From Streptococcus sanguinis SK49 (GTDB lineage: Bacteria; Bacillota; Bacilli; Lactobacillales; Streptococcaceae): a DNA stretch of 64,000 bases. Position numbers and translations under genes: made by a program. The DNA lies in the NCBI RefSeq assembly GCF_000212815.1, contig NZ_GL890985.1, forward strand, positions 1 to 64,000, given 5' to 3'. This document shows positions 36,959 to 44,885 of this stretch, piece by piece (positions within the stretch are counted from its first letter, which is position 1; each line of letters opens with the position of its first letter). The notes under the pieces were generated by a model. It had not been told where the DNA came from. It made no database searches and was given only the letters and a program-made list of their open reading frames with translations.

Positions 36959-37573
36959 ATGATTCAAAATGTTGTTACTTCAATAATCCTGTATTCTGGG
37001 ACAGCCGTAGACTTACTTATTATCCTAATGTTATTTTTTGCCAAAAGAAAAAGCAGAAAAGACATCATTAACATCTATTTAGGACAATTTCTAGGCTCTG
37101 TTAGTCTAATATTCCTAAGTTTGCTTTTTGCATTTGTCTTAAATTATATTCCTAGTAAAGAGATTTTAGGTTTACTCGGTTTGATTCCAATTTTCCTAGG
37201 CCTAAAAGTTTTGCTTTTAGGAGATTCTGATGGAGAAGCTATTGCAAAAGATGGTTTGCGAAAAGACAATAAAAACCTGATTTTTCTAGTCGCTATGATT
37301 ACTTTTGCAAGTTGTGGCGCTGACAATATTGGTGTCTTTGTCCCATATTTTACCACCTTAAATTTAGCGAATTTGATAGTGACTTTACTTACTTTTCTAG
37401 TCATGATTTATCTCTTGGTTTTTTCTGCACAAAAATTAGCACAAGTCCCTTCTGTTGGAGAAACTTTGGAAAAATATAGCAGATGGTTTATTGCCGTTGT
37501 CTATTTAGGATTGGGGATGTATATCCTGATTGAAAACAACAGCTTTGACATGCTAAGGACTGTGTTCGACTAG
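36959..37573 (+). CDS. cadD: CadD-family cadmium resistance transporter
   Basis: A 204-aa integral membrane protein with about five or six helices and the family's conserved centre LVAMITFASCGADNIGVFVPYF, plus the loop rich in charged residues after GLKVLLLGDSDGEA. CadD proteins confer cadmium (and sometimes zinc) resistance by efflux. The ATG at 36959 is preferred (GAGG 6 nt upstream) over one four codons earlier. It is followed 11 bp later by cadX and is controlled by the dyad operator at 36929-36948. Confidence 0.92.
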   Translation: MIQNVVTSIILYSGTAVDLLIILMLFFAKRKSRKDIINIYLGQFLGSVSLIFLSLLFAFVLNYIPSKEILGLLGLIPIFLGLKVLLLGDSDGEAIAKDGLRKDNKNLIFLVAMITFASCGADNIGVFVPYFTTLNLANLIVTLLTFLVMIYLLVFSAQKLAQVPSVGETLEKYSRWFIAVVYLGLGMYILIENNSFDMLRTVFD

Positions 37574-37584
37574 GAGAAAAAATT

Positions 37585-37923
37585 ATGAAAAAAGATAGTA
37601 TCTGTCAAGTGGATGTTATAAATCAACAAAATGTTACAACCGCAACGAACTACCTTGAAAAGGAAAAAGTCCAAAAATCACTTCGCATTTTATCAAAATT
37701 TACCGATAATAAACAGATAAATATCATCTTTTATCTCCTTGCCGTCGAAGAACTCTGTGTCTGCGATATAGCCTGTTTATTAAATCTCAGTATGGCATCT
37801 GCCTCCCACCATCTTCGTAAACTAGCCAATCAAAACATCTTGGACACTAGAAGAGAGGGGAAAATTATATATTATTTTATAAAAGATGAGGAAATCAGAG
37901 ATTTTTTTAATCAACTAGGATAA
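37585..37923 (+). CDS. cadX: ArsR/SmtB-family metal-responsive repressor CadX/CadC
   Basis: A 112-aa winged-helix repressor. It has an N-terminal Cys (SICQVD) and the alpha-3 metal-binding ELCVCDIA motif (Cys-x-Cys), which together form the Cd/Pb/Zn site of the CadC type, and a recognition helix SMASASHHLRKLANQNIL. Metal binding should release it from the cadDX operator. It is cotranscribed with cadD. Confidence 0.92.
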   Translation: MKKDSICQVDVINQQNVTTATNYLEKEKVQKSLRILSKFTDNKQINIIFYLLAVEELCVCDIACLLNLSMASASHHLRKLANQNILDTRREGKIIYYFIKDEEIRDFFNQLG

Positions 37924-37973
37924 CAACTATTTCTACTACTTTCTACTTTTCCATGATTATAGGGGGATTATAT

Positions 37974-39389
37974 ATGAAATTTTTTGAAGAAAATTATTCA
38001 CAAGAAATACCTACTCGTATCAAAAATTTAAGAAAAAAATACAATATTACACAAAGCGAACTAGGCAATGCAGGTCAAGTTAGTCAAGTTGAAAGTGGTA
38101 AGCGACCAATTACGAGTTCGATGTTAGTTTATTTAAATGCTCTAACCGCTTCGAGCTATACGTATATCGTTTTTGGAGAGTTAGATGAGTTTATTGAGAA
38201 TCTGTTTCATTATTTTTTCAGTTCTATTTTATATAGAGATTTAGAGGCTGTAGATGAAAAACTATATTCTTTCATGAGTGATGATTTAATTTCAATCCAA
38301 TCAAGTTGTCTAAGTATTGCCAAGACATTTGCAAATTTCAATATTCAAAGAAAAAGATTTATGATTTCTACTGAAACTGAAATGGATACTTTTCACAAGA
38401 AAGATGACATTGACGTATGGGTTGGTGGAAAAAGTTATAACCCCGCTAGAAGTTTTAGAACCCGTACCATCAATGAATTGACTGTCATTGATTTTGAAGA
38501 AATGTTTGATATTCTTTGGTTGATGTTAGGGGATAATTTAATTAAATCATTTGAAGTTAATGTCTGTGGTATCCTATTTGAATTAGGCGGAAATGACATA
38601 CCCTCAACATTTAGGCAAGAAAACATTGATCCTCTCATCAATAAATGGTGGTATGATAATGTTTCGACAGAAATTATCCCTAATCTAATAAAAAAACTCA
38701 AAGAAAATCCCTTGTTTAATATCGGATTTATGGTAAATGATATATTAGAAAGAATGTATAAAGAGAATATTCCAAAATCTTACCTTACATCCGTCCCATT
38801 AGTTATTTCTCAAAAAGGAAGAACAACCTATTCGTTTAGTATGACTGGTGGTCAACAAATAGATGGAGTGAAATTCACACAGATATATGAGGACTATATG
38901 AAATTACTCAGTCAAGGTAAGGATATCGCAGAGTTATATCAAAAATATTCTAAAGAAGAGTTGGCAAATCTAGGCATTAATATTTATCAATCCAATGATA
39001 TAGAAAGGACTGAGGAAAGAACTTTTGATGAAATTATCAGTTGGGTTTCCAACCCTTATGCAACAAGACCAATTCAAGAAAGGCACACTATTCAATTAGA
39101 GCCAACAAGATTTTCACTAGAGGATAAGAAAAGAATTGAAGAAGCTGCAGCTCAAGGACTAAGCGAAATCGACCTTATTGATTTAGTTGACCTATATGAT
39201 ATTAATTTAGACAATACAAGCGTCAATCGCCATATTGTGGGGTTATTGACTAATAACACCCAAGTAACATACTATTTCCAAGAACAATTAAATAAGGAGT
39301 TGCTGTCAATGGCTCACGCTTTAGATAACGTACAACAGGCCTTTATTAAATTATTAAGTGAAGAGGAGATACGAAAATTTGCTCTTTAA
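37974..39389 (+). CDS. XRE-family HTH protein with large unknown C-terminal domain
   Basis: A 471-aa protein. Residues about 8-60 form a Cro/CI-type helix-turn-helix (IPTRIKNLRKKYNITQSELGNAGQVSQVESGKR). The remaining 400 residues are mixed alpha/beta without transmembrane helices, and I do not recognise a family. I chose the ATG at 37974, with GGGGGATTATAT before it, over an ATG seven codons earlier. It follows cadX by 50 bp without an obvious separate promoter, and a strong terminator follows. It may control the element or be an accessory (for example defence) gene; neither is supported by a motif. Confidence 0.7.
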   Translation: MKFFEENYSQEIPTRIKNLRKKYNITQSELGNAGQVSQVESGKRPITSSMLVYLNALTASSYTYIVFGELDEFIENLFHYFFSSILYRDLEAVDEKLYSFMSDDLISIQSSCLSIAKTFANFNIQRKRFMISTETEMDTFHKKDDIDVWVGGKSYNPARSFRTRTINELTVIDFEEMFDILWLMLGDNLIKSFEVNVCGILFELGGNDIPSTFRQENIDPLINKWWYDNVSTEIIPNLIKKLKENPLFNIGFMVNDILERMYKENIPKSYLTSVPLVISQKGRTTYSFSMTGGQQIDGVKFTQIYEDYMKLLSQGKDIAELYQKYSKEELANLGINIYQSNDIERTEERTFDEIISWVSNPYATRPIQERHTIQLEPTRFSLEDKKRIEEAAAQGLSEIDLIDLVDLYDINLDNTSVNRHIVGLLTNNTQVTYYFQEQLNKELLSMAHALDNVQQAFIKLLSEEEIRKFAL

Positions 39390-39418
39390 AGACTAGGTGA
39401 ATCGCCTAGTCTTTTTTT
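39389..39418 (+). terminator. Terminator after the XRE-domain gene
   Basis: Stem AAGACTAGG / CCTAGTCTT followed by TTTTTTTG, starting at the stop codon. Confidence 0.85.
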
Positions 39419-39709
39419 GCGCCTCGTTTTACAAATTAGTCTATTGAAGTAAAAAAAGAAGTAAAAAATAAAAGAACATTACGCCTTATACTGAATATAT
39501 CAAGAAAAACTCTTGATATAAATTTTAATAGTCCAAATTGATGGCCATCAAAGGACAGATTGAAACAAATATGATGACATGACGATAAAGGTCATGTCTT
39601 GCATAGAATTGTTTCGCTGTTTCTTTGTTGTGCCTTTTGGTATACTCAGCGTTCAATATTTGCTCATTTTGTTTCCTTCTGTCCAAAGGACAGAAAGGAG
39701 CTCATCATT
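39419..39709 (+). promoter_or_regulatory. Regulatory gap upstream of the sigma-like gene
   Basis: There is no gene in this stretch. It holds a perfect hairpin GACATGAC-7 nt-GTCATGTC (39576-39598), an extended -10 TGGTATACT (TATACT at 39641-39646) and a second hairpin CTGTCC-AAA-GGACAG (39679-39693) just upstream of the AGAAAGGAG ribosome-binding site. AAAGGACAG also occurs at 39550-39558. Confidence 0.55.
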
Positions 39710-40159
39710 ATGAGTAATAAAGTACAAGAACGTCGTGAGCGTAAAATCAAAGAAGCTATTAAAGCTAAAAATTGGGATGAAGTAACTCGTTTGCTTCAAC
39801 AAGAACAAAGTAACGCAGAACGTCGTGACCGATACCACAATAGACGAATCAAAGACGAAACAATAGCTAGCAAAAATGCCAAAAAGTCTGTACGTTATGA
39901 TGTCATTGCAAGTTCTGATTTGAATCCCGAAGAAGCTTTAATCCTAGAGGAGTTAAGACAAGCTATTCGTGAAGCTAAAGCATCCCTATCAGAAATTGAC
40001 AGTAAGATTGTTGAAATGATAGCGGAACAAGGTTCAAGCTATAAAGAAACGGCTCGCTATATCACTGAACATTATAAGAAAATGAGTGATGTAACTGTCA
40101 AATCTCATTATTCTAAAGCGCTTGAAAAATTAGCTTCTTTATTAGAAGACTATCGCTAA
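39710..40159 (+). CDS. Sigma-region-4-like regulator of the element
   Basis: A 149-aa basic, helical protein. The N-terminal half is charged and coiled (QERRERKIKEAIKAKNWDEV). The C-terminal half ends in a helix-turn-helix that looks like sigma-70 region 4 (YKETARYITEHYKKMSDVTVKSHYSKALEKLASLL). No region 2 is visible, so it may be a late-gene-type activator (ArpU-like) rather than a full sigma factor. The start at 39710 follows AAAGGAG; a 37-codon extension is not supported. It lies upstream of two operons that share a distinct bipartite promoter motif, suggesting a dedicated regulator. Confidence 0.65.
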   Translation: MSNKVQERRERKIKEAIKAKNWDEVTRLLQQEQSNAERRDRYHNRRIKDETIASKNAKKSVRYDVIASSDLNPEEALILEELRQAIREAKASLSEIDSKIVEMIAEQGSSYKETARYITEHYKKMSDVTVKSHYSKALEKLASLLEDYR

Positions 40160-40224
40160 TACCTTAAATCCAGTGCTAAGAGGCGCTGGATTTTTTGTTA
40201 AAAAAATTAAAAATTCAACAAATA

Positions 40225-40260
40225 ACTTTGCGTTTAACTGTCTCATTCTCCTTAGTAATA
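40225..40260 (+). promoter_or_regulatory. Element-specific bipartite promoter-like motif, copy 1
   Basis: ACTTTGC (40225-40231), 14 unconserved bases, TTCTCCTTAGTAATA (40246-40260). The second copy, with identical spacing, is at 42525-42560. It does not resemble a vegetative promoter and lies about 100 bp upstream of the tcpA operon. Confidence 0.6.
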
Positions 40261-40360
40261 AGGAGGTGGTATACAACTAAAACAACTATGTCCAGCTCAC
40301 GACCAAAACCGAGCAAGTCGCATTCGTATTATTTCTCAATAATAAAGGAGGAACAGCCCC

Positions 40361-40681
40361 ATGGCATTCAAAATGAAAACCACAAAAGGTGGTTATACAA
40401 CTACATTGGCTGATAAAATTATCAGTCAAAAACAACCGATTTACTCACTCAGTACCGAACTTGAACCACAACAACGGTTTGAAGAAGGAAAACCAACTGG
40501 CGAAATCGTAGCCTATAAAGCATGGTTTGTACAGGAAGGGCAAGACCCTTTCCAAGTAAAATTTGAAGATTCGATTGAGCTTCCAGCTTTTCAATCCATG
40601 ATTCAATTTGACACCCTACAAGCCTGCGAAGTCAAATATAACGTTTACTTCAAAGCAAATGGTATCAAGGAGGTTCGATAA
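40361..40681 (+). CDS. Small element protein upstream of the coupling ATPase
   Basis: A 106-aa soluble protein (begins MAFKMKTTKGGYTTTLADKI), rich in beta structure by composition, with no cysteine-motif or membrane helix. AAAGGAGG precedes the ATG. Its stop overlaps the start of the TcpA-like gene (TAATG), so translation is coupled. In streptococcal mobile elements the gene before the ATPase is often a DUF961-like conserved protein; I could not confirm that assignment. Confidence 0.55.
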   Translation: MAFKMKTTKGGYTTTLADKIISQKQPIYSLSTELEPQQRFEEGKPTGEIVAYKAWFVQEGQDPFQVKFEDSIELPAFQSMIQFDTLQACEVKYNVYFKANGIKEVR

Positions 40682-41781
40682 TGACTTCACAATCTCGTGA
40701 TGTGCTGAACCAATCTTTCCTGCAATCTTACCTGCTCCAGAGCCTAAACATGGCTCTGGGGGCTTTAATGCAGGGGGAAACCAGCTATACTAATTCTTTT
40801 AACGTCATTATTCAAGAAGACGGCTTTGTCTTTGTCCCTCGCCTGCCGTGCGCCTATATCCTCGATGACGACTTGTACAAGAAAATATTTCTGATTGCCA
40901 ATGCTTCACTTTACCCACAATATACGCTTCTAAAACAAAATGCTACCTACTTTGTCCCCCTAGAAACAGATGATTTACACATTCAACGTGGCTTATTCTT
41001 CCCTTGGAAAAAAGGAATTTCAGAACGGTTGGCAATTCCCGATTTGGATAAGTTTTCAGCCAGCTTAACACATGGGAAAATCCCTGTCATGAAGCACTTT
41101 GAACTCAATTTAGATAGGGTCAATCACTGGGCTATTGCTGGAAATTCAGGTTCTGGGAAATCGTACGCTCTCACTTACTTCTTGAGTGTACTGAAGCATA
41201 TGTCTGACTTGATTATCATTGACCCTAAATTTGATACACCAAGTCGATGGGCAAGGGAAAATCACATTGCGGTTATCCACCCTGTTGAAAACCGTTCAAA
41301 ATCAGATTTTGTCTCACAGGTTAATGAACAATTAAGCCAGTGTGCAACTCTCATTCAGAAACGACAAGCTATCTTATATGATAATCCCAATCATCAATTT
41401 GCCCATCTAACTATTGTTATTGACGAAGTCCTAGCTTTATCCGAGGGAGTCAATAAGAGTATCAAAGAAGCCTTTTTCTCCTTACTCTCACAGATTGCCT
41501 TGTTAGGACGTGCTACAAAAATCCATCTGTTTTTAGTAAGCCAGCGTTTTGACCACAATACCATTCCTATATCGGTGAGGGAACAGCTAAACGTATTGTT
41601 ACAAATTGGAAATATCAATCAGAAAACTACTCAATTTTTATTTCCAGACCTAGACCCAGAGGGGATTGTCATTCCAACAGGACATGGGACAGGTATCATT
41701 CAAGTTATAGACAATGAACACCCTTATCAAGTTCTACCCTTACTCTGTCCAACCTACTACACTAAACGAGGTATTCTATGA
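40681..41781 (+). CDS. TcpA/FtsK-like coupling ATPase
   Basis: A 366-aa FtsK/HerA-type ATPase: Walker A GNSGSGKS (residues 154-161), Walker B LTIVIDEV, and a sensor-type FLVSQRFDHNTIP. It is shorter than TcpA proteins of conjugative elements and has no N-terminal transmembrane helices. It presumably brings the nicked element DNA to a co-resident conjugation channel. It starts on the stop of the upstream gene and ends in a 4-nt overlap with a membrane-protein gene, so the two ATPase-associated genes are coupled. Confidence 0.82.
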   Translation: MTSQSRDVLNQSFLQSYLLQSLNMALGALMQGETSYTNSFNVIIQEDGFVFVPRLPCAYILDDDLYKKIFLIANASLYPQYTLLKQNATYFVPLETDDLHIQRGLFFPWKKGISERLAIPDLDKFSASLTHGKIPVMKHFELNLDRVNHWAIAGNSGSGKSYALTYFLSVLKHMSDLIIIDPKFDTPSRWARENHIAVIHPVENRSKSDFVSQVNEQLSQCATLIQKRQAILYDNPNHQFAHLTIVIDEVLALSEGVNKSIKEAFFSLLSQIALLGRATKIHLFLVSQRFDHNTIPISVREQLNVLLQIGNINQKTTQFLFPDLDPEGIVIPTGHGTGIIQVIDNEHPYQVLPLLCPTYYTKRGIL

Positions 41782-42383
41782 CCAATAAAACCTACTTTAT
41801 GAGAAGTTTTAATCTCATACTATATTTATTTCTATTTGCACCTATCTGTTCTGCATTTGGATGGTTATTCAATTATCTTTCCGTTCAACTAACAAATATC
41901 ACGTTTGTCAATTTAGATACGGTCAAAAGTATTACGGATATCATTAGTTCCGTTTGTCATGGATTTGCACTTATTTCTCTTCTACTTGCCTTATTTTTGG
42001 TTGGATTAGAAATAATACAACGGTTGAAAACAGATAGTCTTTGGAACTATATCCAATCTGTCTATCACACTTTTCTGTTGCGACACTTCCTGTTTCAGCG
42101 TGAACGAGTACAGAAGATAAGCAATCTTGAACATCAGACGGTTACTACTATCAACCCAATCCATAACGGATTTAACCGAGCTGTTCGTAAGTGTATCGTA
42201 GATATACGAAAAGATACCATCACTATTTTTCTAAAAGTCCCTAGAGACCAACAAGGGCAAAAAATTCTAAAAGAGATGGAAGCACAATTAAAAGAAGAAA
42301 TCGTCAGCCAACACGCAGACTATTATTTCTCCTCTCCTATTCGAGTTCGTAACCAATTGTGGTTCACTGGACAAAAACGTTAA
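41778..42383 (+). CDS. Two-helix membrane protein of the mobilization operon
   Basis: A 201-aa protein with two membrane helices (about residues 10-35 and 50-80) and a cytoplasmic C-terminal domain of 120 residues. Its start overlaps the stop of the TcpA-like gene by 4 nt. Because that ATPase has no membrane segment of its own, this gene may supply the membrane anchor. That is inference; no family was recognised. Confidence 0.6.
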   Translation: MTNKTYFMRSFNLILYLFLFAPICSAFGWLFNYLSVQLTNITFVNLDTVKSITDIISSVCHGFALISLLLALFLVGLEIIQRLKTDSLWNYIQSVYHTFLLRHFLFQRERVQKISNLEHQTVTTINPIHNGFNRAVRKCIVDIRKDTITIFLKVPRDQQGQKILKEMEAQLKEEIVSQHADYYFSSPIRVRNQLWFTGQKR

Positions 42384-42389
42384 TCCCTT

Positions 42390-42433
42390 GGGGCTGTGGC
42401 TTGCGTTAAGCAAAAGCCAGACAGCCCCTTTTT
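42390..42433 (+). terminator. Terminator after the TcpA operon
   Basis: GGGGCTGT / ACAGCCCC with an inner GGCTTGC-GCAAAAGCC stem, then TTTTTAT. Confidence 0.8.
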
Positions 42434-42450
42434 ATATTCTTTTCTATCAT

Positions 42451-42484
42451 GACCTATTGGGGTGACTACGACCCCCAATAGGTC
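42451..42484 (+). promoter_or_regulatory. Putative double-strand origin / oriT hairpin with pMV158-type nick site
   Basis: A perfect 12-bp stem GACCTATTGGGG / CCCCAATAGGTC with a 10-nt loop TGACTACGAC. The loop carries GACTACGAC, 8 of 9 identical to the TACTACGAC nick site used by pMV158 RepB. It lies 105 bp upstream of the Rep_2-type gene. Confidence 0.75.
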
Positions 42485-42524
42485 AATAATCAATAATCAC
42501 AAAAAATTCAATTTTTTCAAAAAA

Positions 42525-42560
42525 ACTTTGCATACGACCTGTCATTTCTCCTTAGTAATA
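42525..42560 (+). promoter_or_regulatory. Element-specific bipartite promoter-like motif, copy 2
   Basis: ACTTTGC (42525-42531), 14 unconserved bases, TTCTCCTTAGTAATA (42546-42560). It has exactly the same layout as copy 1 and lies 28 bp upstream of the rep ATG. Confidence 0.6.
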
Positions 42561-42588
42561 GAACCCAAAAGAAATGAGGTAACTGCCT

Positions 42589-43194
42589 ATGGCAAAAGAA
42601 CAGCGCTCAACCAAATGGACTTTTCTCTTCTACGAGGAAAGCGCACCAGAGAACTACTTGAATATATTAGAGGAACTCCATATTCCGTTTATTCTTAGTC
42701 CTTGGCACGATAAGGACGTTAATAGACAGACGGGAGAGTTCAAGAAATCGCACAAACACGGTGCTTTCTTCTTTGATTCACTGAAAAGCTATTCACAAGT
42801 ATCAAATATCATCAGTGACAAACTAAACGGTCCAGCACATGTGGAGGTAGTTATGTCTCCCACTGGTTTATTTGACTACTTTACCCATGCGGAAAATCCA
42901 GATAAGACCCCCTACAACATTGAGGATATTGAAGTCGGTTGCGGCTTTAATTTAGAAAAATTCTTGATGGAGATGAACTCCTCGGATTTTATACATGAAG
43001 TAGTTGATATTATCGAAGAGAACGACTTTACCGAATTTGAAGAATTGGTCTGGTATGCCCGAGCAAACAATACCAATTTATTAGGGCTTATCATTGAACG
43101 TACATATTTCTTCGCCAAATACCTAGATTCACGAAGATACAATCCTAATCGACTCTATAATTCAAACACAGAGGAGAAAGAGAATAATGAATAA
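42589..43194 (+). CDS. Rep_2-family rolling-circle initiator/relaxase (pMV158 RepB-like)
   Basis: A 201-aa HUH endonuclease. The N-terminal catalytic domain shows SPWHDKD (His40, Asp41, Asp43), the metal-binding HKH pair at His55 and His57 and the YFTH motif with probable catalytic Tyr97. The same spacing (HDKD, H55-x-H57, Y99) is found in RepB of plasmid pMV158. The C-terminal part is acidic and unlike the oligomerization domain of RepB. It likely nicks the hairpin at 42451-42484 to start transfer or circular-form replication. GAGGTAACTGCCT lies before its ATG. It overlaps the xis gene by 8 nt. Confidence 0.85.
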   Translation: MAKEQRSTKWTFLFYEESAPENYLNILEELHIPFILSPWHDKDVNRQTGEFKKSHKHGAFFFDSLKSYSQVSNIISDKLNGPAHVEVVMSPTGLFDYFTHAENPDKTPYNIEDIEVGCGFNLEKFLMEMNSSDFIHEVVDIIEENDFTEFEELVWYARANNTNLLGLIIERTYFFAKYLDSRRYNPNRLYNSNTEEKENNE

Positions 43195-43435
43195 CGAAAA
43201 ATTAGAACAAATTGAACAATTATTGCAAACACTTATCAAACTCATTCAAATCAAAGAACAGAACATACCACTAAAGATAATACAACAGCGAGAATTGCTA
43301 AAACAGCTAAATATCTCCCCAAACACACTAAAAACTTGGGAACAAAAAGGATTAAAAAGATTAGAACCTCCTATAGAGGGAACTCGAACCGTCTTCTATC
43401 TACTAGATGATATTATCAACTTTTTACAATCCTAA
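43187..43435 (+). CDS. Excisionase-like MerR/Xis-type DNA-binding protein
   Basis: An 82-aa protein. The N-terminal half is a short coiled coil (EKLEQIEQLLQTLIKLI); the C-terminal half is a MerR-type winged helix (QRELLKQLNISPNTLKTWEQ...RTVFYLLDDIINFLQS), as in excisionases of ICEs. Its position just before the integrase gene supports that role. It overlaps rep by 8 nt. Confidence 0.75.
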   Translation: MNNEKLEQIEQLLQTLIKLIQIKEQNIPLKIIQQRELLKQLNISPNTLKTWEQKGLKRLEPPIEGTRTVFYLLDDIINFLQS

Positions 43436-43450
43436 TTCTGAAAATTTGTG

Positions 43451-43493
43451 CTAAAATAGTTTTATCTAAAAGAAAGAGTGGTAACTATTTTAG
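43451..43493. repeat. Inverted repeat between xis and int
   Basis: CTAAAATAGTT (43451-43461) and AACTATTTTAG (43483-43493) are perfect 11-bp arms 21 nt apart, about 30 bp before the int ATG. It could be an operator or an Xis/Int site; no T-tract follows. Confidence 0.5.
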
Positions 43494-43524
43494 CCTACTT
43501 CAATATCCATGAAGAAAGGCAAAT

Positions 43525-44790
43525 ATGGAAACTGAAACAATTATTCATAATGGCAAAAAAGTCATTAAAAAAATCAAAAAAGATAGGTCCATCTCATACA
43601 CTTTGAAGGGGACATTTCTGGGAAAAGATATCAAAACTGGTAAGCAAGTCACTACTACCATTACAGCCAAGACACTAAAACAGTTAGATAGAGCAATCAT
43701 TCAAGCACGACTAGAATTTGAAAAAAATGGCTCAACACGAGAAAAAGTTATCGTCATTGATACACTGGAAGATTTAGCTGAAGAATGGTTTAAATCATAT
43801 AAAACCTGGGTTAACTCGCATAATACTCTGAACAGAGTAAGAGGTTATCTTGATAATTATATTATCCCTAAATTTGGAGATTACAAACCAGATAAAATTG
43901 AATCTGCGGATATCCAGCTTTGGTTAAACGATTTGGCAAAGAAATCAAAAGAGTCCATTGAATCTGGTATAAAGCGTGCTGATAAAGGTAGTGCTAAAGA
44001 TTTTGGTGCTGTTATCCATAAGTTGAAAGATATTTTTGACTATGGAATTACAAACTATGGACTAATCACTAATCCTGTTAGCACTGTTAAGATACCACCT
44101 AAGCCAAAATCAAATAAGCAACGCATCATGGTATTACATGATGATGGTCTTGTAATATGGCTTAATTATCTTGAAAGTTTAGATAACAATAGAGCCAATC
44201 GTAGATTTAAGTTAATTTGTAATACTCTATTAGCCTCCGCTTTGCGAATAAATGAATTACTTGCATTGACGATTGATGACCTAGATTTTGAAAATTCTTC
44301 TATTAACGTCAGTAAAACATTGATGTGGAAAACCGCAAATAAAAAAGATGGGACAAAAGGGGAAGTTATCTGTAAAGCTACACCAAAAACTGATGCAGGA
44401 AATCGCTCTGTCCCTGTCCCTCCCCCCATAATAGAAAAACTCAGAGATTTCCACCACGAAATGAACAAGTATCTTGAATTGCACAACAGACATAGAACAA
44501 AACTGATTTTCCCTACAATCTATGGGAACTATATGTGTGACAGAAACGAGAGAACAACTCTTAAGAAAAGGTTAGTAGGTCTTGGATTACCAAACTATGG
44601 TTTCCATTTATTCCGACATACTCATGCTTCAATGCTACTTAATGCTGGAACAAATTGGAAAGAACTCCAAGTCAGAATGGGACATAAATCCATTTCAACT
44701 ACAATGGATACTTACGCTGAATTAGCACCACAACGAAAGTTAGAAGCTGTGGGGATTTATCTTGAAAAGATTGCTGAGCTAACGCAATAA
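43525..44790 (+). CDS. int: Tyrosine-type site-specific integrase
   Basis: A 421-aa integrase with an N-terminal arm-binding region (YTLKGTFLGKDIKTGKQVTTT), a core-binding SAM-like domain (about residues 75-190) and a catalytic domain. Catalytic residues are visible as Arg in LLASALRINELLALT, His-x-x-Arg in HLFRHTHASML, His in MGHKS and the Tyr nucleophile in DTYAEL. It ends 3 bp before the right arm repeats and about 95 bp before attR. It is probably responsible for insertion at rpmG. Confidence 0.92.
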   Translation: METETIIHNGKKVIKKIKKDRSISYTLKGTFLGKDIKTGKQVTTTITAKTLKQLDRAIIQARLEFEKNGSTREKVIVIDTLEDLAEEWFKSYKTWVNSHNTLNRVRGYLDNYIIPKFGDYKPDKIESADIQLWLNDLAKKSKESIESGIKRADKGSAKDFGAVIHKLKDIFDYGITNYGLITNPVSTVKIPPKPKSNKQRIMVLHDDGLVIWLNYLESLDNNRANRRFKLICNTLLASALRINELLALTIDDLDFENSSINVSKTLMWKTANKKDGTKGEVICKATPKTDAGNRSVPVPPPIIEKLRDFHHEMNKYLELHNRHRTKLIFPTIYGNYMCDRNERTTLKKRLVGLGLPNYGFHLFRHTHASMLLNAGTNWKELQVRMGHKSISTTMDTYAELAPQRKLEAVGIYLEKIAELTQ

Positions 44791-44792
44791 CT

Positions 44793-44812
44793 ACTCTACC
44801 ATTCACTCTACC
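44793..44812 (+). repeat. Right arm-type integrase repeats
   Basis: ACTCTACC at 44793-44800 and 44805-44812, with the same 12-bp period as the left pair (36761-36780). Confidence 0.7.
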
Positions 44813-44885
44813 TTTTATTATGTAGCATTCTAGAAACATTGATGTACCAACGTTTCTAACAGCTAAAATAGAAATTATTTAACTC

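Noticed and set aside
39576-39693. CRISPR- or repeat-array interpretation of the small hairpins and AAAGGACAG copies
   Set aside because: There are only two short copies with irregular spacing and no spacer structure.
42451-42484. Reading the GACCTATTGGGG hairpin as a terminator
   Set aside because: No T-tract follows, and the loop carries the nick-site sequence expected for the rep gene downstream.
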